Shown in pieces: positions 23,484-37,371 of a stretch of DNA of 64,000 nt. How positions within the stretch are numbered: the stretch's first letter is position 1; each line of letters starts with the position of its first letter. The notes beneath the pieces are model-generated. The model did not search any database. It saw nothing but the letters and a program-made list of their open reading frames with translations, and was not told the origin of the DNA. Origin of the DNA: Rutstroemia sp. NJR-2017a BVV2 (lineage: Eukaryota > Ascomycota > Leotiomycetes > Helotiales > Rutstroemiaceae); contig NJPS01000058.1 in NCBI GenBank assembly GCA_002946415.1, positions 372,001 through 436,000 on the forward strand, written 5' to 3'. The translations under genes were made by a program, and so were the position numbers.

Positions 23484-24838
23484 AAATAAATTAATTTATT
23501 ATTTTAATAACTTTTTTAAATCTAAAATTATAATAAATTAATTAATAACTAATTATTAAGAATTAAATAATAATAATATTTTAAATATATTTTTAAATTA
23601 AATAATACTAAAAGATAATAAGCAATTAATTCTAAATAATAAAAATAAAATAAAAGAAAAATAATAATTTAATAAAAATAAAAGTAAAATAAATTTAATT
23701 TAATAATTCAATTTAATTATCTTCTAAATTACAAACTAAATAATATTTTCGAATATAAATATTTGTTTTATTTAAATAAATAATACTAATTTTGATTTCG
23801 AAGTTAATATTAAAAAAAGTAAAAATAATAAATAATTTATAATTAATTTCTTTTTTAACTTAATCTAAATTAAATTAAAAAAAGAATAATTTAAAAATAG
23901 ATATTTAGAAATCTCTTTAGTTTTATAAATATATTTATTATTACTAATATATCTTAATAAATATAAATATAATTTTAAATAGTTATATTTAATTTTCAAT
24001 TAATAGAAAATATTAATAATAGTTTTTTTTAGTTAATTTTGGAATTTGGATTTAATTTCGAAAAGAAAATTTAAAATTTTTTAAATAACTAATTAAATTA
24101 AATATATTAATTTGCGAAGTTTTAGAAAAAAATTATAATTATTCTTAATTTTTAATTTATTTAACTTAAATTCTCAAATAGCTAAAATTAGTTATATTAA
24201 TCAAAAAGTTTATTTTTATTTCTGATTTAACTAATAAATCTACTTTTTCATTATTTAGTATTTCGAAATAGTTTAGAATTTAAATTAGTTTGATTTTAGT
24301 TTTTTTTTCGATTATTTTTTAATTAGTTTTATTTAGATTTATTATTAAATAATTTTTATTTTTATAAAATAATTTGATTATCCGAGAAAATAATAAATTC
24401 TTGATTTTTTTAAATTATTTTATTTATTAATTTGATTCTTTTAACTATTCTAACTAGTTCGTTATTATAAACTAATTAACTAATTTCAATATTCTAATTA
24501 GATTTCTAAATTAGTTTCTAATTAGAATTAAAAAGAATTAAATTAATTTCAATCTTTTTTTGATTTATTAATTTCAACTTATTAATATAAATTAAATATT
24601 AATTTGGAATTAGCAAAATAACTAAGTTTTTATATTTTTCAATTTCTAACTTTTTATATAATTTATTAATTTCGACTAAATAAAAAATAATAATTTAAAA
24701 TGAAAATTTACAAAAAATAATTAATTTCAAATATTGAAAATAAATTAGTAAATATATTAAATATCTAATTTACTTAATTTAGATTATTTTAACTAATTCT
24801 TTTTAAATAAATATTAAATAGTTTTGAAATTAATTATT
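23484..24838 (-). mobile_element. LINE copy M1, 3' part (piece 1 of 4)
   Basis: Reverse-oriented copy beginning with the conserved 3' tail (complement of GTTAAAATAATAAAT) and running through the 3' UTR, Cys-rich C-terminal segment and RNase H. It ends at AAATTAATTATT (24,827-24,838), which is repeated at 25,134-25,145 after a 295-bp insertion. The element continues at 25,134, 33,314 and 37,372. Confidence 0.65.
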
Positions 24839-25133
24839 GATTATTTAATTGATTTTTCATTTTAATAATCTTTTTAGATCTAAGATTATAATAAATCGAA
24901 TTCTCGATAAATGAAAATTAATTAAGAAATAGATTTATTCTAATCTAAGTTCAGATAATTATAAAAAATAATATAAAACTAATTCGAATAAAAAAAAGAT
25001 AATTAACTTACTAAATAAATTATATAGATTTTTTATTCTAAATATATTTTTCGAGAATAGATTTTCAAATAAAGTAAATCTAGTTAATATTAATATATTA
25101 TCAAATTGAGAATTACTTTAATTAGTTTAATTA
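24839..25133 (-). mobile_element. SINE-like 295-bp insertion sharing the LINE 3' tail
   Basis: Flanked by identical 12-bp direct repeats AAATTAATTATT (24,827-24,838 and 25,134-25,145), inside an otherwise continuous LINE copy. On the minus strand its last 50-60 bases match the LINE 3' end (CTTAGATCTAAAAAG, then ATTAAAATGAAAAATCAATT), but the remaining 230 bp does not align to the LINE 3' UTR or to any other part of it that I could find. A shared 3' tail on an unrelated body is what a SINE mobilised by this LINE would look like. An internally deleted LINE is the alternative. No clear Pol III A/B boxes survive. Confidence 0.45.
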
Positions 25134-25399
25134 AAATTAATTATTAATTTTTGATTTAGTTTAAATTTCTTTGAAAATTAGATAATTTTTAATTATTTCG
25201 AAAATTCTAAATATATATTAATAATTAGTAGTATTTAAATAAATTTAGAGAAATACTAATATAATTTCTATTTTTATAAAGATTATTAAATTAATTCTAA
25301 ATATTTTGAAAATCTTTTAAAAAACTAAATTTTATAAATATTAAAATTAGATTTTAAATTAAGTTTATTCTTTTTATTATATAAAGAATTTATAATCTA
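25134..25399 (-). mobile_element. LINE copy M1 (piece 2 of 4)
   Basis: Continuation of the 23,484-24,838 copy through the region between RNase H and reverse transcriptase. It ends at TATAATCTA (25,391-25,399), which recurs at 33,314-33,322, so the next 7.9 kb is an insertion. Confidence 0.6.
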
Positions 25400-27504
25400 T
25401 ATATAAAATTTCACTAAATATTCAACTTGAAAAAATAATTCCGAATCCAAAATCATTAAATTTAATATAAAATCCAATTATATATATTTCTATAAATCGA
25501 ATTTATTAGTTTACTTAGTAATATATCTATTAGTTATCGAGATATTGTTATTATAATCAAAATAGTGGATTTAGGAATTTCAATCTTTCAAAATTTTATC
25601 TAAATCGAATCTTTTTTAATTCTAACTTATTAATATATTTTTGGATTTATTAATAGTATTATTATTCGATTCTTTCTTTTTATTAATATTGATATAAAAA
25701 TAGATAATAATTTTATATTACTAATTACTTCGATTTTTAATTCAAACTTAGATATATTTAATTTAAATAAGATTTTCAGTTCGAATCTACTTAATATTAT
25801 TATAAATATTATTATTGGATTTAGTAGAAATATTTATTATCTTCCAAAATAAACTAATTTCTTTACTTTTTCCAAATCAAGTAAAATTATCTATTTCTCT
25901 ATTATTAAACTAACTATTTTAGATCTAGCTAATATTAAAATTCTCTAAATATATAATTTATTAGTTGAAATATATTCGGCTACTAAATTATATAATAAAC
26001 AAATTCAAATTCTCGATTTAATCGAGATATTTAGAAAATATATTAAATTAGGAAAATCATAAAAAATTATCAATTAACTAGTTTTTTAAATTAATAATTT
26101 GGAATATATTATATAAAAAATCAAAGTTAAAACAAAAACAATTAATACTACTAATAAAGCTAATATTATAATTTTCAAAAATCGTTTTTAAATCTAATTT
26201 AACTTGATTATTACTATTATTACTTTAACTATTTCTTTAACTAAATTATTTTCTAGATTTTCTTTTACTTTAGTAATATTAGTAAATAATAATAATAATT
26301 CTGGAAACTAGATTAGTATTAATAAAACTATTAAAAAAACTAAAATTCAAAATCAACTAATTTTAATTTAGGATCTTAATATCTCTTTCTCGATATTAGT
26401 TTTATAAAATATTATTAATAAAGTTTTTTTAAATAAAAATATTAAAGAATTAATAATATTTTTAATTACTATTACTAATAATAAGAAGAATTTAGTAATT
26501 ATTATAATTATTTCTTTTACTTTCGATTTTCTATTTGAAAAAAGAATTATTTAGAAATATTTAATTATTTTTAAATTATATTTAAAAGATGAACTTTAGT
26601 ATAAAGTAATATTCTATAATATTCCAATTTAGGATTTCAATATACTTTATAGAATAGAACTAATATTAGATAAATTAAAAACTTTTAATTTTAATCTAAA
26701 TTTAAAATTAATTAATATACTATATTAACTATCTTTAATAAAAAATCGAACTATTAAATAAGAAAGATTAATAATAATATTATTTACTATTAAAGTAGAA
26801 ATCGAGAGATATATAAAAAATCGAATTTAGATAACTTAAATTAATATTAAAATTGAAAAATTTCTTATTACTTTTAAATCTATTTAGTATATTAAATATT
26901 AAGAATTTAGATATTTAATTAAATTTTACTAAAAAGAAACTAAATATAATTTTTATAATAAACCTTATATTATTAATTAGTATTATTACTCGATTTATAA
27001 TCAAAATAGCCAAAAATATCTCTATTTAATATCAAAATATATTAACTATAAAAATAATTATATTTCTATTTCTAAAGAATATAAAATATATAAAACTATT
27101 AAAAAAACTAATTTATAATTAATATAAATACTTGAATTCTTTAAATAAATTTAAATCGAAATTCAATTATAACTAAATTAATATTATAATTAGTTATTAA
27201 ATTAAAAATCTATTTATTATTAATCTAAGAATCTTAGATTATAAATAAAAATCTAGATTATTTAAATAATTAATCAATTTCTTATAATAGTTTCAATTAA
27301 ATCTTTCTAACTATTTTAGAATTCAGATTTCGAATATTTATTTATATCTTAAAGATCTATATATCAAATATTATATTAGTTTCTTTAAATATTAATTCTA
27401 ATCTATTAGTTCTATTAATAATTGAAGAAAATAATATATTCGAACTAATCAATATTTATAATAAAACTAACTAAATCAAAAATCAATTTAATTATTTAAA
27501 TCAA
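25400..27504 (+). mobile_element. LINE 5' part (leader, ORF1, zinc-knuckle region)
   Basis: Plus-oriented copy with leader near 25,436 and ORF1 through the zinc-knuckle region. It stops at the start of the endonuclease region (about 27,500), where a second complete 5' end begins. Belongs to the 5' subfamily with CCAAAATCAT-type leader. Stops in every frame. Confidence 0.65.
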
Positions 27505-30500
27505 TTTTTTGGCAATAAAAGAAAAAACAATATCGAATTTAAAAATATCAATACTAATATTAAATCCGACTATATATATTTCTATAGATCGAACCTACTA
27601 GCCTATTTAGCAATAAATCTACTAGTTATCAAGATATTATTATTATAATCAAAATAGTAGATTTGAAAGTTGAAATCTTTCAAAATTCTATCTAAATCGA
27701 ACCTTCTTCAACCCCAATCTATTAATATATCTTTAGATCTACTAGTGATTTTATTATTTGATTCTCTTTTTTTATTAATATCGATATTAAGATAGATAAT
27801 AATCTGGGATTACTAATTACCTCGATTTTCAACTTAAATTTAGATATATCTAGTCTAAATAAGATTTTCAGTTTAGATCTATTTAATATTACTACAAATA
27901 CTATTATTGGATTTAGTAGAAATAATTATCACTTTCCTAAATAAACTAACTTCTTTATCTTTTCTAAATTAAATAAAACTATTTGTTTCTCTATTATTAA
28001 ATCTACTATTCTAGATCTAGTTAATACTAAAATTCTCTAGATATATAATTTACTAATAGAAGTATATTCGGTTACTAAATTATATAATAAATAAACTCAA
28101 ATCTTCGATTTAATCGAGATATTTAGAAAATATACTAAATTAGAAAAGTTACAAAAAATTACAAATCAGTTAGTTTCTCAAATTAATAATCTAGAATATA
28201 CTACTCGAAAAATCGAAGCTAAGACCAAAGCAGCTAGCGCCGCTAATAATACTAATATCTCGATTCTCAAAAATCCCTTTATTTAGATTAATTCAACTAA
28301 TTTAACTATTTCTAATACTACTCTAGTTACTTTGATAGCTAATTTATCTTCTGGACCTACTTTTACTTTAGTAGTATTAGTAAATACTAATAATATCTTT
28401 AGAAACTAGATTATAATCAAAAAAACCTTGAAGAATATAAAAGTTCAAAATCGATTAATTCTGATTCGAAAGTCTAAAACTCCTTTTTCAATATTAATAT
28501 TTCGAAATATTATTAATAAGGCTTTCTTAGATAAAAGTATTAAAGAATTAGTAATCTCTTTTATTACTAGTACTAGTAATAAGAAGAATCTAGTAATTAC
28601 TAATATTAGTTCTTTTACTTCCGATTTTCTAATCGAAAAAAAAACTATTTAAGAATATTTAATTACTTTTAAATTAATAATTAAAGATGAATCTTGATAT
28701 AAAGTAATTCTCTATAGAATTCCTATTTTGGATTTTAATATATCTTATAGAATAAAGCTAGTTTTGAATAAACTAAAGATTTTTAATTCTAATTTGAATT
28801 TAAAATTTATTAGTATTTTCTATTAGTTATCTTCGGTAGAAAATCGAATTATTAAATAAGATAGATTAGTAATAATCTCTTTTACTACTAAAACAGAAAC
28901 TGAAAAATATATTAGAAATCAGATTTAGATAATTAGAATTAGTATTAGAATTGAAAAACTTCTAACTATTTCTAGATCTATCTAATATATTAAATACTAA
29001 GGATTTGGATATTTGGCAAAATTTTATCGAAAAGAGGCTAAATATAATTTCTATAGTAAACCTTATATTATATAATAGTATTATTATTCAATTTGCAAGC
29101 AAAATAGTTAGAAATATCTCTATTTAGCTTCAAAATATACTAATTGCAAAAATAATTATATTTCTATTTCAAAAGAATATAAAATTTATAAAACTATTAA
29201 AGAAATTAGCTTATAATTAATATTAATATCTAGATTATCTAAGTAAATCTTAATCAAAACTTAGTTATAACTGAATTAATATTATAATTAGTTATTAAAC
29301 TAAAAATCGATTTAATTTTAGTTTAAGAATCTTAAATTATAATTAAAAGTTCAGATTATTCAGATAGTTGATCGATTTCTTATAATAACTTTAGTTAAAT
29401 CCTTTCAATTATTTTAGAATTTAGATCTCGAATACTTATTTATATCTCGAAAATCTATATATCTAATATTATATTAGTTTCTTCGAATCTAGATCTTGAT
29501 CTATTAGTCTTATTAATAATCGAAGAAAATAATACTTTCGAGCTAGTTAACCTTTATAACGAAAATAACCAAATCGAGGGAATTTCAACTAAAATAGTAG
29601 AAAGGAATTTACTATCTAGAACTATTTCAGTTAATTCAATAATTTTGAATAATTTTAATCTTTATTATCCTTGATAGAATCCAAATAGCCAAAGTAGTCA
29701 AATTAGTATTAAGTTAATTAGTTGAATAGAAAAACAAAATTTGGAATTAATTAATAAACCTAGGATTATTATATTTTTCAAAGATACTAACAAGTTAGTT
29801 TTGGATTTTATATTAACTATATAAATATTAGCTAGATATATTGATAACTAGTAAATACTAATTAATTTAGGATTTGATTATTTACTAATTTTATTTATTT
29901 TAAAAAGAAAAAAGGAGCTAGTATTTCTAAATAGACTAAAAACAGCTAATATTTATTTTAATACCAAATTAGTAAATTAAGAACTATTTTCACACTATTT
30001 AATCAAAATTACAAAAAAATCAATTATTTTAGTTACTTCTTTCTCTAATTTCATTTAGTTAAACTTGAAATTAGATAAGATTATATAAAATTATCTAGAA
30101 TCAATTAGTTCGGAACTATCTTCATTAGTTTAGCTAATAACTAATAAAGCTATTCCCAAAACTAAATCTAATCTAAAAACTAAACCTTGGTAGACTCTAG
30201 AGCTAAAAAAATTAAGGAAATCGATATTACTAGTTTAGAGAAAATTAAAAATCCAAAATAGCTAAGTTAGTTAAGGTTTTTATCAAGAATAATACTAATT
30301 AGTTCGGAATCAATATTTTTTAAAGATAAAACTAGCTAAAAAGGATTATTGGAATACTTTTCTTGAAAATAATAATTCTAAATCAATATTTAAAGCTTTT
30401 AGTTATACTAAATTCTATTTAAACCGATCTCTTCCAACAATTTTAAATAAAACTAATTTTAAAGAGAAAAAAGCTATTTTGAGAACTATTCTCTTTCCCC

Positions 30501-33313
30501 AACCTCCTAGTTCGACTAGTCCTAATTGGGAAAGATATAAAGTAATAAATTGAAGTTAGTCTAAACTAACCAATATCGAATTAGTATTAGTTTGTTTAAT
30601 TAAAATCAAAGGGAAAATACTAAGATCTAATAAAATTATTTAAGAAATTATCAATAAAGTTTATTTAGCTATTTCTGAGATATTTTATAAAGTTTTTGTT
30701 TATCTAATTGATTTTGGATATTACCTTTAGTATTGGAGATAAGCAACTAGAGCTATTCTCAAAAAACCAACTAAACTTGATTATTTAGTTCCAAAAACTT
30801 ATAAAATAATTTTATTTCTCAACTATTTAGATAAAATAAACAAGAGAATACTAGCAAAAAGATTAGATTATTTAGCTAAAACAACTAACTTGCTATATAA
30901 TTCCCAAATTAGTAGAAGATTTAAAAAATCAACTATTAATATCGGATTATTATTAACAAATAAAGTTCAAGAAAATTATTTAAAAAGATATAAAATATCG
31001 GTTTTATTTTTGGATATTAAAGAAGTTTTCAACTATATCTCAAAAAACCAACTATTAATTATTCTAAAAAAATTAAAATTATTAATTAGCTTAATTACTT
31101 AAATTAGTTAGTTCTTAGAATATCAACTACTTTATTTAAGTTTTAATAGCTAAATTAAGTAATTCTAGTCTATTTTAATTAGTATTCTTTAAAATAATTC
31201 AATTTTACTAATTCTCTTTTTAATTTATATTAAAGAGCTTTTTCTATTAATTTCTACTTTAATCTAATTATATATAGATAATATTATATTAACTATTAGT
31301 TTAACTAATCTCCAAAAAAATTATAAAATTTTAGAAAAAGATATTAATAAGTTATATATCTTGAGAGAAGTTAATAATATTGAATTCGATTTAGCAAAAA
31401 TAAAGCTAATTCACTTTTTTGAGAATAAATAAGAAACTATTAAAATTAATTTGGTTAATTTATCGAATAATTAATCAATATAATTTTCAAAAGTAATAAA
31501 ATAATTAAATATCTAGTTTGATAATACTTTATATTTTAATTAATATATCTCTATTAGAATTGATTAAATTAAATTAGTTTTTTTGAAAGTTAATTAATTA
31601 GTTAATATCGAAAATAGATTTTCACTTTTTATAATATACTAACTATATATTATTTATATTATTAATATCTAAGATTATAGATTCTCTATATAATGGAAAG
31701 AATAAACTAAATTCAAAATTTAATTTCAATATTTATAAAATTTGGTTTTTCAGAAAATCCTTAAGATATTTAAAATTAGTTTAATAGTTTCTATAAAAGT
31801 AGAAGTTATATTAATATTTTTCTAAACTTACTTAAATATTATTAATTATTAATATATATTTAGAATTCTCAAAATAACTGAAAATTATCTAATTTTCAAA
31901 GAAATTTAAACTAAATCAAAAACTAATAATTAATTTCAAGACGATTTAATACCGATCTAAAAAAAACTAACTAAAATAATCTAAATAAAGTAAATTAGAT
32001 ATTCAATATATCTACTAATTTATTTTCAGTATTTGAAATTAATTAGTTCTTTTAAATTTCCATTTTGAATTATTATTTTTTATTTAGTTGAAATTAATAA
32101 GTTATTTAAAGAACTAGAAGTTGAAAACTATAAAAACTTAGTTATTTTACTAATCTCGAATTAGTATTTAATTTATATAAATAAATCAGAATTAGTAAAT
32201 CAAAAAGGAATTAGAATTAATCTAGTTTTTTTCAATTTCAACTAGAAACTAATTTATAAATTTAGTTAGAATATTAGAATTAGTTAGCTAATTTATAATA
32301 ACGAACTAATTGGAATAACTAAAGGAATCAAGCTAGTAAACAAAATAACTTAAAAAAATCAAGAATTTATTATTTTCTCAGATAATTAAACTACTTTATA
32401 AAGATTAAAATCATTTAGTAATAAATCTAAACAAAATCAAATAATATTAACTTATAAAGCTAGCTAAGAAATAGTCGAAAAAGAGGTTAAAATTAAACTA
32501 GCTTAGATTCCAGATTATTTCGAAATACTAGATAACGAAAAAGTAGATTTACTAACCAAATTGGGAATGAAAATAGATCTCTTAACTAATATAATTAATC
32601 TTAATTACTTAGGAACTTAAATAAAATAAATTAAAAATCAAAAATAATCTCAATCTCTTTTTAAAACTTTAGAAACTAATTTATTTAGTTTAATTAGTTA
32701 TTTAAAAAATTTCAATTCTTCTTTTCGAAATCGAATTCAAATTCCAAAATCGATTAAAAGAACTACTATTAATATCTTCTATTAATTGAAAATTAGATAT
32801 AGTTATTTAAAATTATATTTATATTTATTAGAATATACTAACAATAATAAATATATTTATAAAACTAAAGAAACTTCTAAGTATTTACTTTTAAATTACT
32901 CTCTTTTTAGTTTAGCTCGGATCAAGCTAAAAGATAAACTAGTTATAAATTATTTATTATTTTCACTTTTTCTTGATACTAGCTCCAAAATCGAAGTTAG
33001 TATTATTTATTTAAACAAGATAAATATCTATATCCAAAAATATTATTTAGCTTATAAGCTAGAAGATAATTAAATTGGATTATTAAATTGGAATTATTTT
33101 ACTTTTCTTTTTATTAAATTACTACTTTCCTTTTATTTTATTTTCATTATTTAAAACTAGTTTCTTACTATCTCTTATTATTATTAGATCTAAAAATATA
33201 TTTAAAATACTATTATTACTTAGTTATTAATAACTAATTACTAGCTGATTTATTATAGTCTTAGATTCAAAAAGGTTGTTAAAATAATAAATTAATTAAT
33301 TAATCAATTAATC
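27505..33313 (+). mobile_element. LINE copy A, near full length
   Basis: About 5.8 kb from leader (27,505) to an (AATT/AATC)n tail (33,280-33,313). Aligns throughout with the 38,385-44,176 copy. Recognisable residues include the endonuclease GD/NFNLYYP region near 29,650-29,680, the reverse transcriptase stretch NYLDKINKRILAKRLDYLAK at about 30,820-30,880, and a Cys-rich C-terminal fragment at 32,786-33,073. Its leader belongs to the same subfamily as copy C. Inactive through many stops. Confidence 0.75.
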
Positions 33314-33737
33314 TATAATCTAAAATATTAATAATATAAACAATATATAATTAATATAATATAAAAAGCGAAAATCTATTTTCGATATTAGCTAGTTAAT
33401 TAGTTTTTAAAAAAATTAATTTAGTTTAGTTAATTTTAATTAAAATATATTAATTAAAATATAAAATATTATCAAACTATATTTCGAATTATTTTATTAT
33501 TTTTAAAGATTATATTAGTTAGTTATTTAGTAGATTAATCGAATTAATTTTAATAGTTTTTTATTTATCTTCGAAAAAATAGATTAATTTTATTTTTGCT
33601 AAATTAAATTCAATATTATTAATTTCTTCCAAAATATATAATTTGTTAGTTTTTTTTTCTAAAATCTTATATTCTTTTTGAAATTAGTTAAGTTAGTAAT
33701 TAATATAATACTATCTATATATAATCAAATTAAAATA
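33314..33737 (-). mobile_element. LINE copy M1 (piece 3 of 4)
   Basis: Reverse-oriented reverse transcriptase segment that continues the copy broken at 25,399. It ends at AAATTAAAATA (33,727-33,737), matched with one difference at 37,372-37,382. Confidence 0.6.
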
Positions 33738-36700
33738 TCTCTACTATCCTTAGTAGAATCCAAATAGTCGAAATAGCTAAATTAGTACTAAACTAGTTTG
33801 ATAGATTGAAGAGTAAAACTTGGAACTAATTAATAAATCTAGAACTATTATATTTTTTAAAGAAGCTAATAAGTTAATTTTAGATTTTATACTAGTTATA
33901 TAAATACTAACTAGATATATTGATAACTAGTAAGTACTAGTTGATTTAGGATCTAATTATTTACCGATTTTATTTACTTTAAAAGAGAAAAAAGAACTAA
34001 TATCTCTAAATAGATAAAAATTAACTAGTACTTATTTTAATACTAAGTTAGCAAATTAGAAATTATTTTCAGACTATTTAGTTAAAACTACAAAGAAATT
34101 GATTATTCTAATTAGTTCTTCTTCTAATTTTACTTGGCTAGATCTAAAATTAGATAAGATAGTATAAAATTATTTAAAATCGATTAGTTCGGAATTATTA
34201 TTATTAGTTTAATTAGTAACTAGCAAAATTATTCCAAAGTCTAAATCTAGTCTAAAAACTAAACCTTAATAAACTCCAGAATTAAAAAGTTTAAGAAAAT
34301 CGATAATATTAACTTAGAGAAAATTAAAAACCGAAAATAATTAAACTAATTAAGGTTTTTATCAAAAATAGTATTAATTAGCTTGGAATCAATACTTTTT
34401 AAAGATAAAACTAGTTAAAAAAATTATTGAAATACTTTTCTTGAAAATAATAATTCTAAATTAATATTTAAAATATTTAGCTATATTAAATCTTATTCTA
34501 ATCGATCTTTTCTAGCTATTTTAGATAAAACTATTTTTAAAGAGAAAGAAGCTATTTTGAGAACTATTCTCTTTCCCCAACCTCCTAGTTCGACTAGTCC
34601 TAATTTGGAAAGATATAAAGCAATAAATTAGAGTTAGTCTAAACTAACCAATACCGAATTAATACTAACTTGCTTAATTAAAATCAAAGAGAAAATACTA
34701 GAATCTAATAGAATTATTCAAGAAATTATTAATAAAGCTTATTTAGCTATTTCTAAAATATTTTATAAGATTTTTATTTATCTAATCGATCTTGGATATT
34801 ATCTTCGGTATTAGAGATAAGTAACTAGAACTATTTTCAAAAAACTAGCTAAATCTAACTATTTAATTTCAAAAACTTATAAAATGATTTCACTTCTCAA
34901 CTATTTAAATAAAATAAGTAAGAGAATATTAATAAAAAGATTAGATTATCTAGCCGAAATAACTGGTTTGTTATATAACTTCCAAATTAGTAGAAGATTT
35001 AAAAAATCAATTATTGATATCGGATTACTATTAGCAAATAAAGTTCAAGAAAATCATTTAAAAGAATATAAAATATTGGTTTTATTTTTGGATATTAAAG
35101 GAGTTTTCGATTATATCTCAAAAAACCAATTATTAGCTATTCTAAAAAGATTAAAACTATTAATTAATTTAATTATTTAAATTAGTTACTTTTTAGAATA
35201 TTAACTACTTTGTTTAAGTTTTGATAATCAAATCAAATAATTCTAGTCTATTTCAATTAGTACCTTCTAAGATAGTTCAATTTTATTAATTCTTTTTTTA
35301 ATTTATATTAAAGAATTTTTTCTATCGATTTCTATCTTAATCTAGTTATATATAGATAATATTGTATTAGCTACTAGCTCAACTAGTTTCAAAAAGAATT
35401 ATAAGATCTTAGAAAAAGAAACTAGTAAGTTATATATTTTGAGAGAAACTAGTAATATCGAATTCAGTTTAATAAAAATAGAGCTAATTCACTTTTTCGA
35501 AAATAAATAAAGAACTATTAAAACTAATTCGGTTAATTTACTGAATAATTAATTAATATAATCTTCAAAAATAGTGAAATAACTAGATATCTGATTTGAT
35601 AATACTTTAAGTTTCAATTAATATATCTTAATTAGAATTAATTAAACTAAATCAGTTTTTCTGAGAATTAATTAATTAGCTAATACCGAAAATAGATTTT
35701 CACCTTTTATAATATATTAGCTATATATCGCTTATATTACTAATATCTTAAATTATAAATCCTCTATATAATAGAAAGAATAAACTTAATTTCAATATTT
35801 ACAAAATTTAGTTTTTCGGAAAATCTTTAAAGTATTTAGGATTAGTCCAATAGTTCTTATAGAAGTAGAAACTATATTAGTATTTCCTTAGATTTACTTA
35901 AATACTATTAGCTATTAATATATATTCAGAACTCTTAAAATAACTAAAAATTATTCAATTTTCAAAGAAATTTAGATTAAATCGAAAGCTAATAATCAGT
36001 TCCAGGATTATTTAGTATCGATCTAAAAAGAACTAGTTAAAATAATCTAAATAAAGTAAATTAGATATTTAATATATTTGTTAGTTTACTTTCAGTATTT
36101 AGAATTAATTAGTTCTTTTAAATTTCCACTTTAAGTAACTATTTCTTATTTGGTTGAAATTAGTAAGTTATCTAAAGAATTAGAAATTGAAAACTATAAA
36201 AACTTAACTATTTTGCTAATCCCAAATCAATACTTAATCTATATAGATAGATTAGAACTAATAGATTAAAAAGAAATCGAAATCGATTTAGCTCTTCTCA
36301 ACTCTAACTAGGAACTAATCTATAAGTTTAGTTAGAATATTGGGATTAGTTAGCTAATTTATAATAATAAACTAACTAAAATAACCAAAAGAATCAAGTT
36401 AGTAAACAAAATAGTTTAAAAAAATCAAGAATTCATTATTTTCTCAGATAATCAAACTACTTTATAAAAGTTAAAATTATTTAGTAATAAACTTGGACAA
36501 AACCAAGTAATATTAGCTTATAAAACTAGTTAAGAAATAATCGAAAAAGAAGCTAAAATTAAACTAGTTTAGATTCTAAGTTATTTCGAGATACTAAACA
36601 ACGAAAAAGTAGATCAACTAGCTAAATCAGGAATGAAAATAGATTCCTTAACTAATATAACTAGTCTTAGCTACTTAGGAGCTTAAATAAAGCAAATTAA

Positions 36701-37371
36701 AAATCAAAAATAGTCTCAATCTCTTTCTAAAATTTCGGAAACTAATCTATTTAGCTTAACTAGCTATTTAAAAAATTTCAACTTTTCTTCTCGAAATCGA
36801 ATTCAAATCCCAAAATCGACTAAAAGAGCTATTATTAATATCTTCTATTAGTTGAAAATCAGATATAGTTATTTAAAATTATATTTATATTTATTAGGAT
36901 ATACTAGCAATAATAAATATATTTGTGAAGCTAAAAAGACTCTAGAGTATTTACTTTTAAGTTGCTCTCTTTTTAGTCTAGCTCAGATCAAACTAAAAGA
37001 CAAACTAGCTATAAATCATTTATTATTTCTACTTCTTCTTGATACTAACCCCGGAATCGAAGCTAGTATTACTTATTTAAGCGAGACAAATATCTATACC
37101 CGAAAATATTATTTAGCTCGCGAGCTAGAAGATAATTAAATTGGATTATTAAATTGGATTTATTTTACTTTTCTCTTCATCAAATTACTACTTTCCCTTT
37201 ATTTTATTTTCATTATCTAGAACTAGTTTCTCACCATCTCTTGATACTATTTGGTCTAAAAATATATTTAAAACATTACTATTACTTAGTTGCTAGCAGC
37301 TAGCTGCTAGCCGACCTATTATAGTTTTAGACTCAAAAAGGTCGTTAAAATAATAAATCAATCAATCAATC
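33738..37371 (+). mobile_element. LINE copy B, 5'-truncated
   Basis: Starts inside the endonuclease domain and runs through reverse transcriptase, RNase H and 3' UTR to a well-preserved (ATCA)n tail at 37,355-37,371. Flanked by near-identical 11-bp repeats (one A/C difference). The 5' truncation is typical of target-primed reverse transcription. The reverse transcriptase fragment at 34,884-35,180 and the C-terminal fragment at 36,852-37,139 remain open for 95-98 codons. Confidence 0.7.

Noticed and set aside
28428..28652. 74-codon frame in the AT-rich block as a gene (also 39,284-39,508)
   Set aside because: Both are the same piece of LINE ORF1 in copies A and C, surrounded by stops.
32786..33073. 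Repeated 95-codon frame as a small gene family (also 36,852; 45,201; 58,802; 61,958)
   Set aside because: It is the C-terminal Cys-rich segment of the LINE present once per copy; the shared first codons are just where the frame reopens after a stop.
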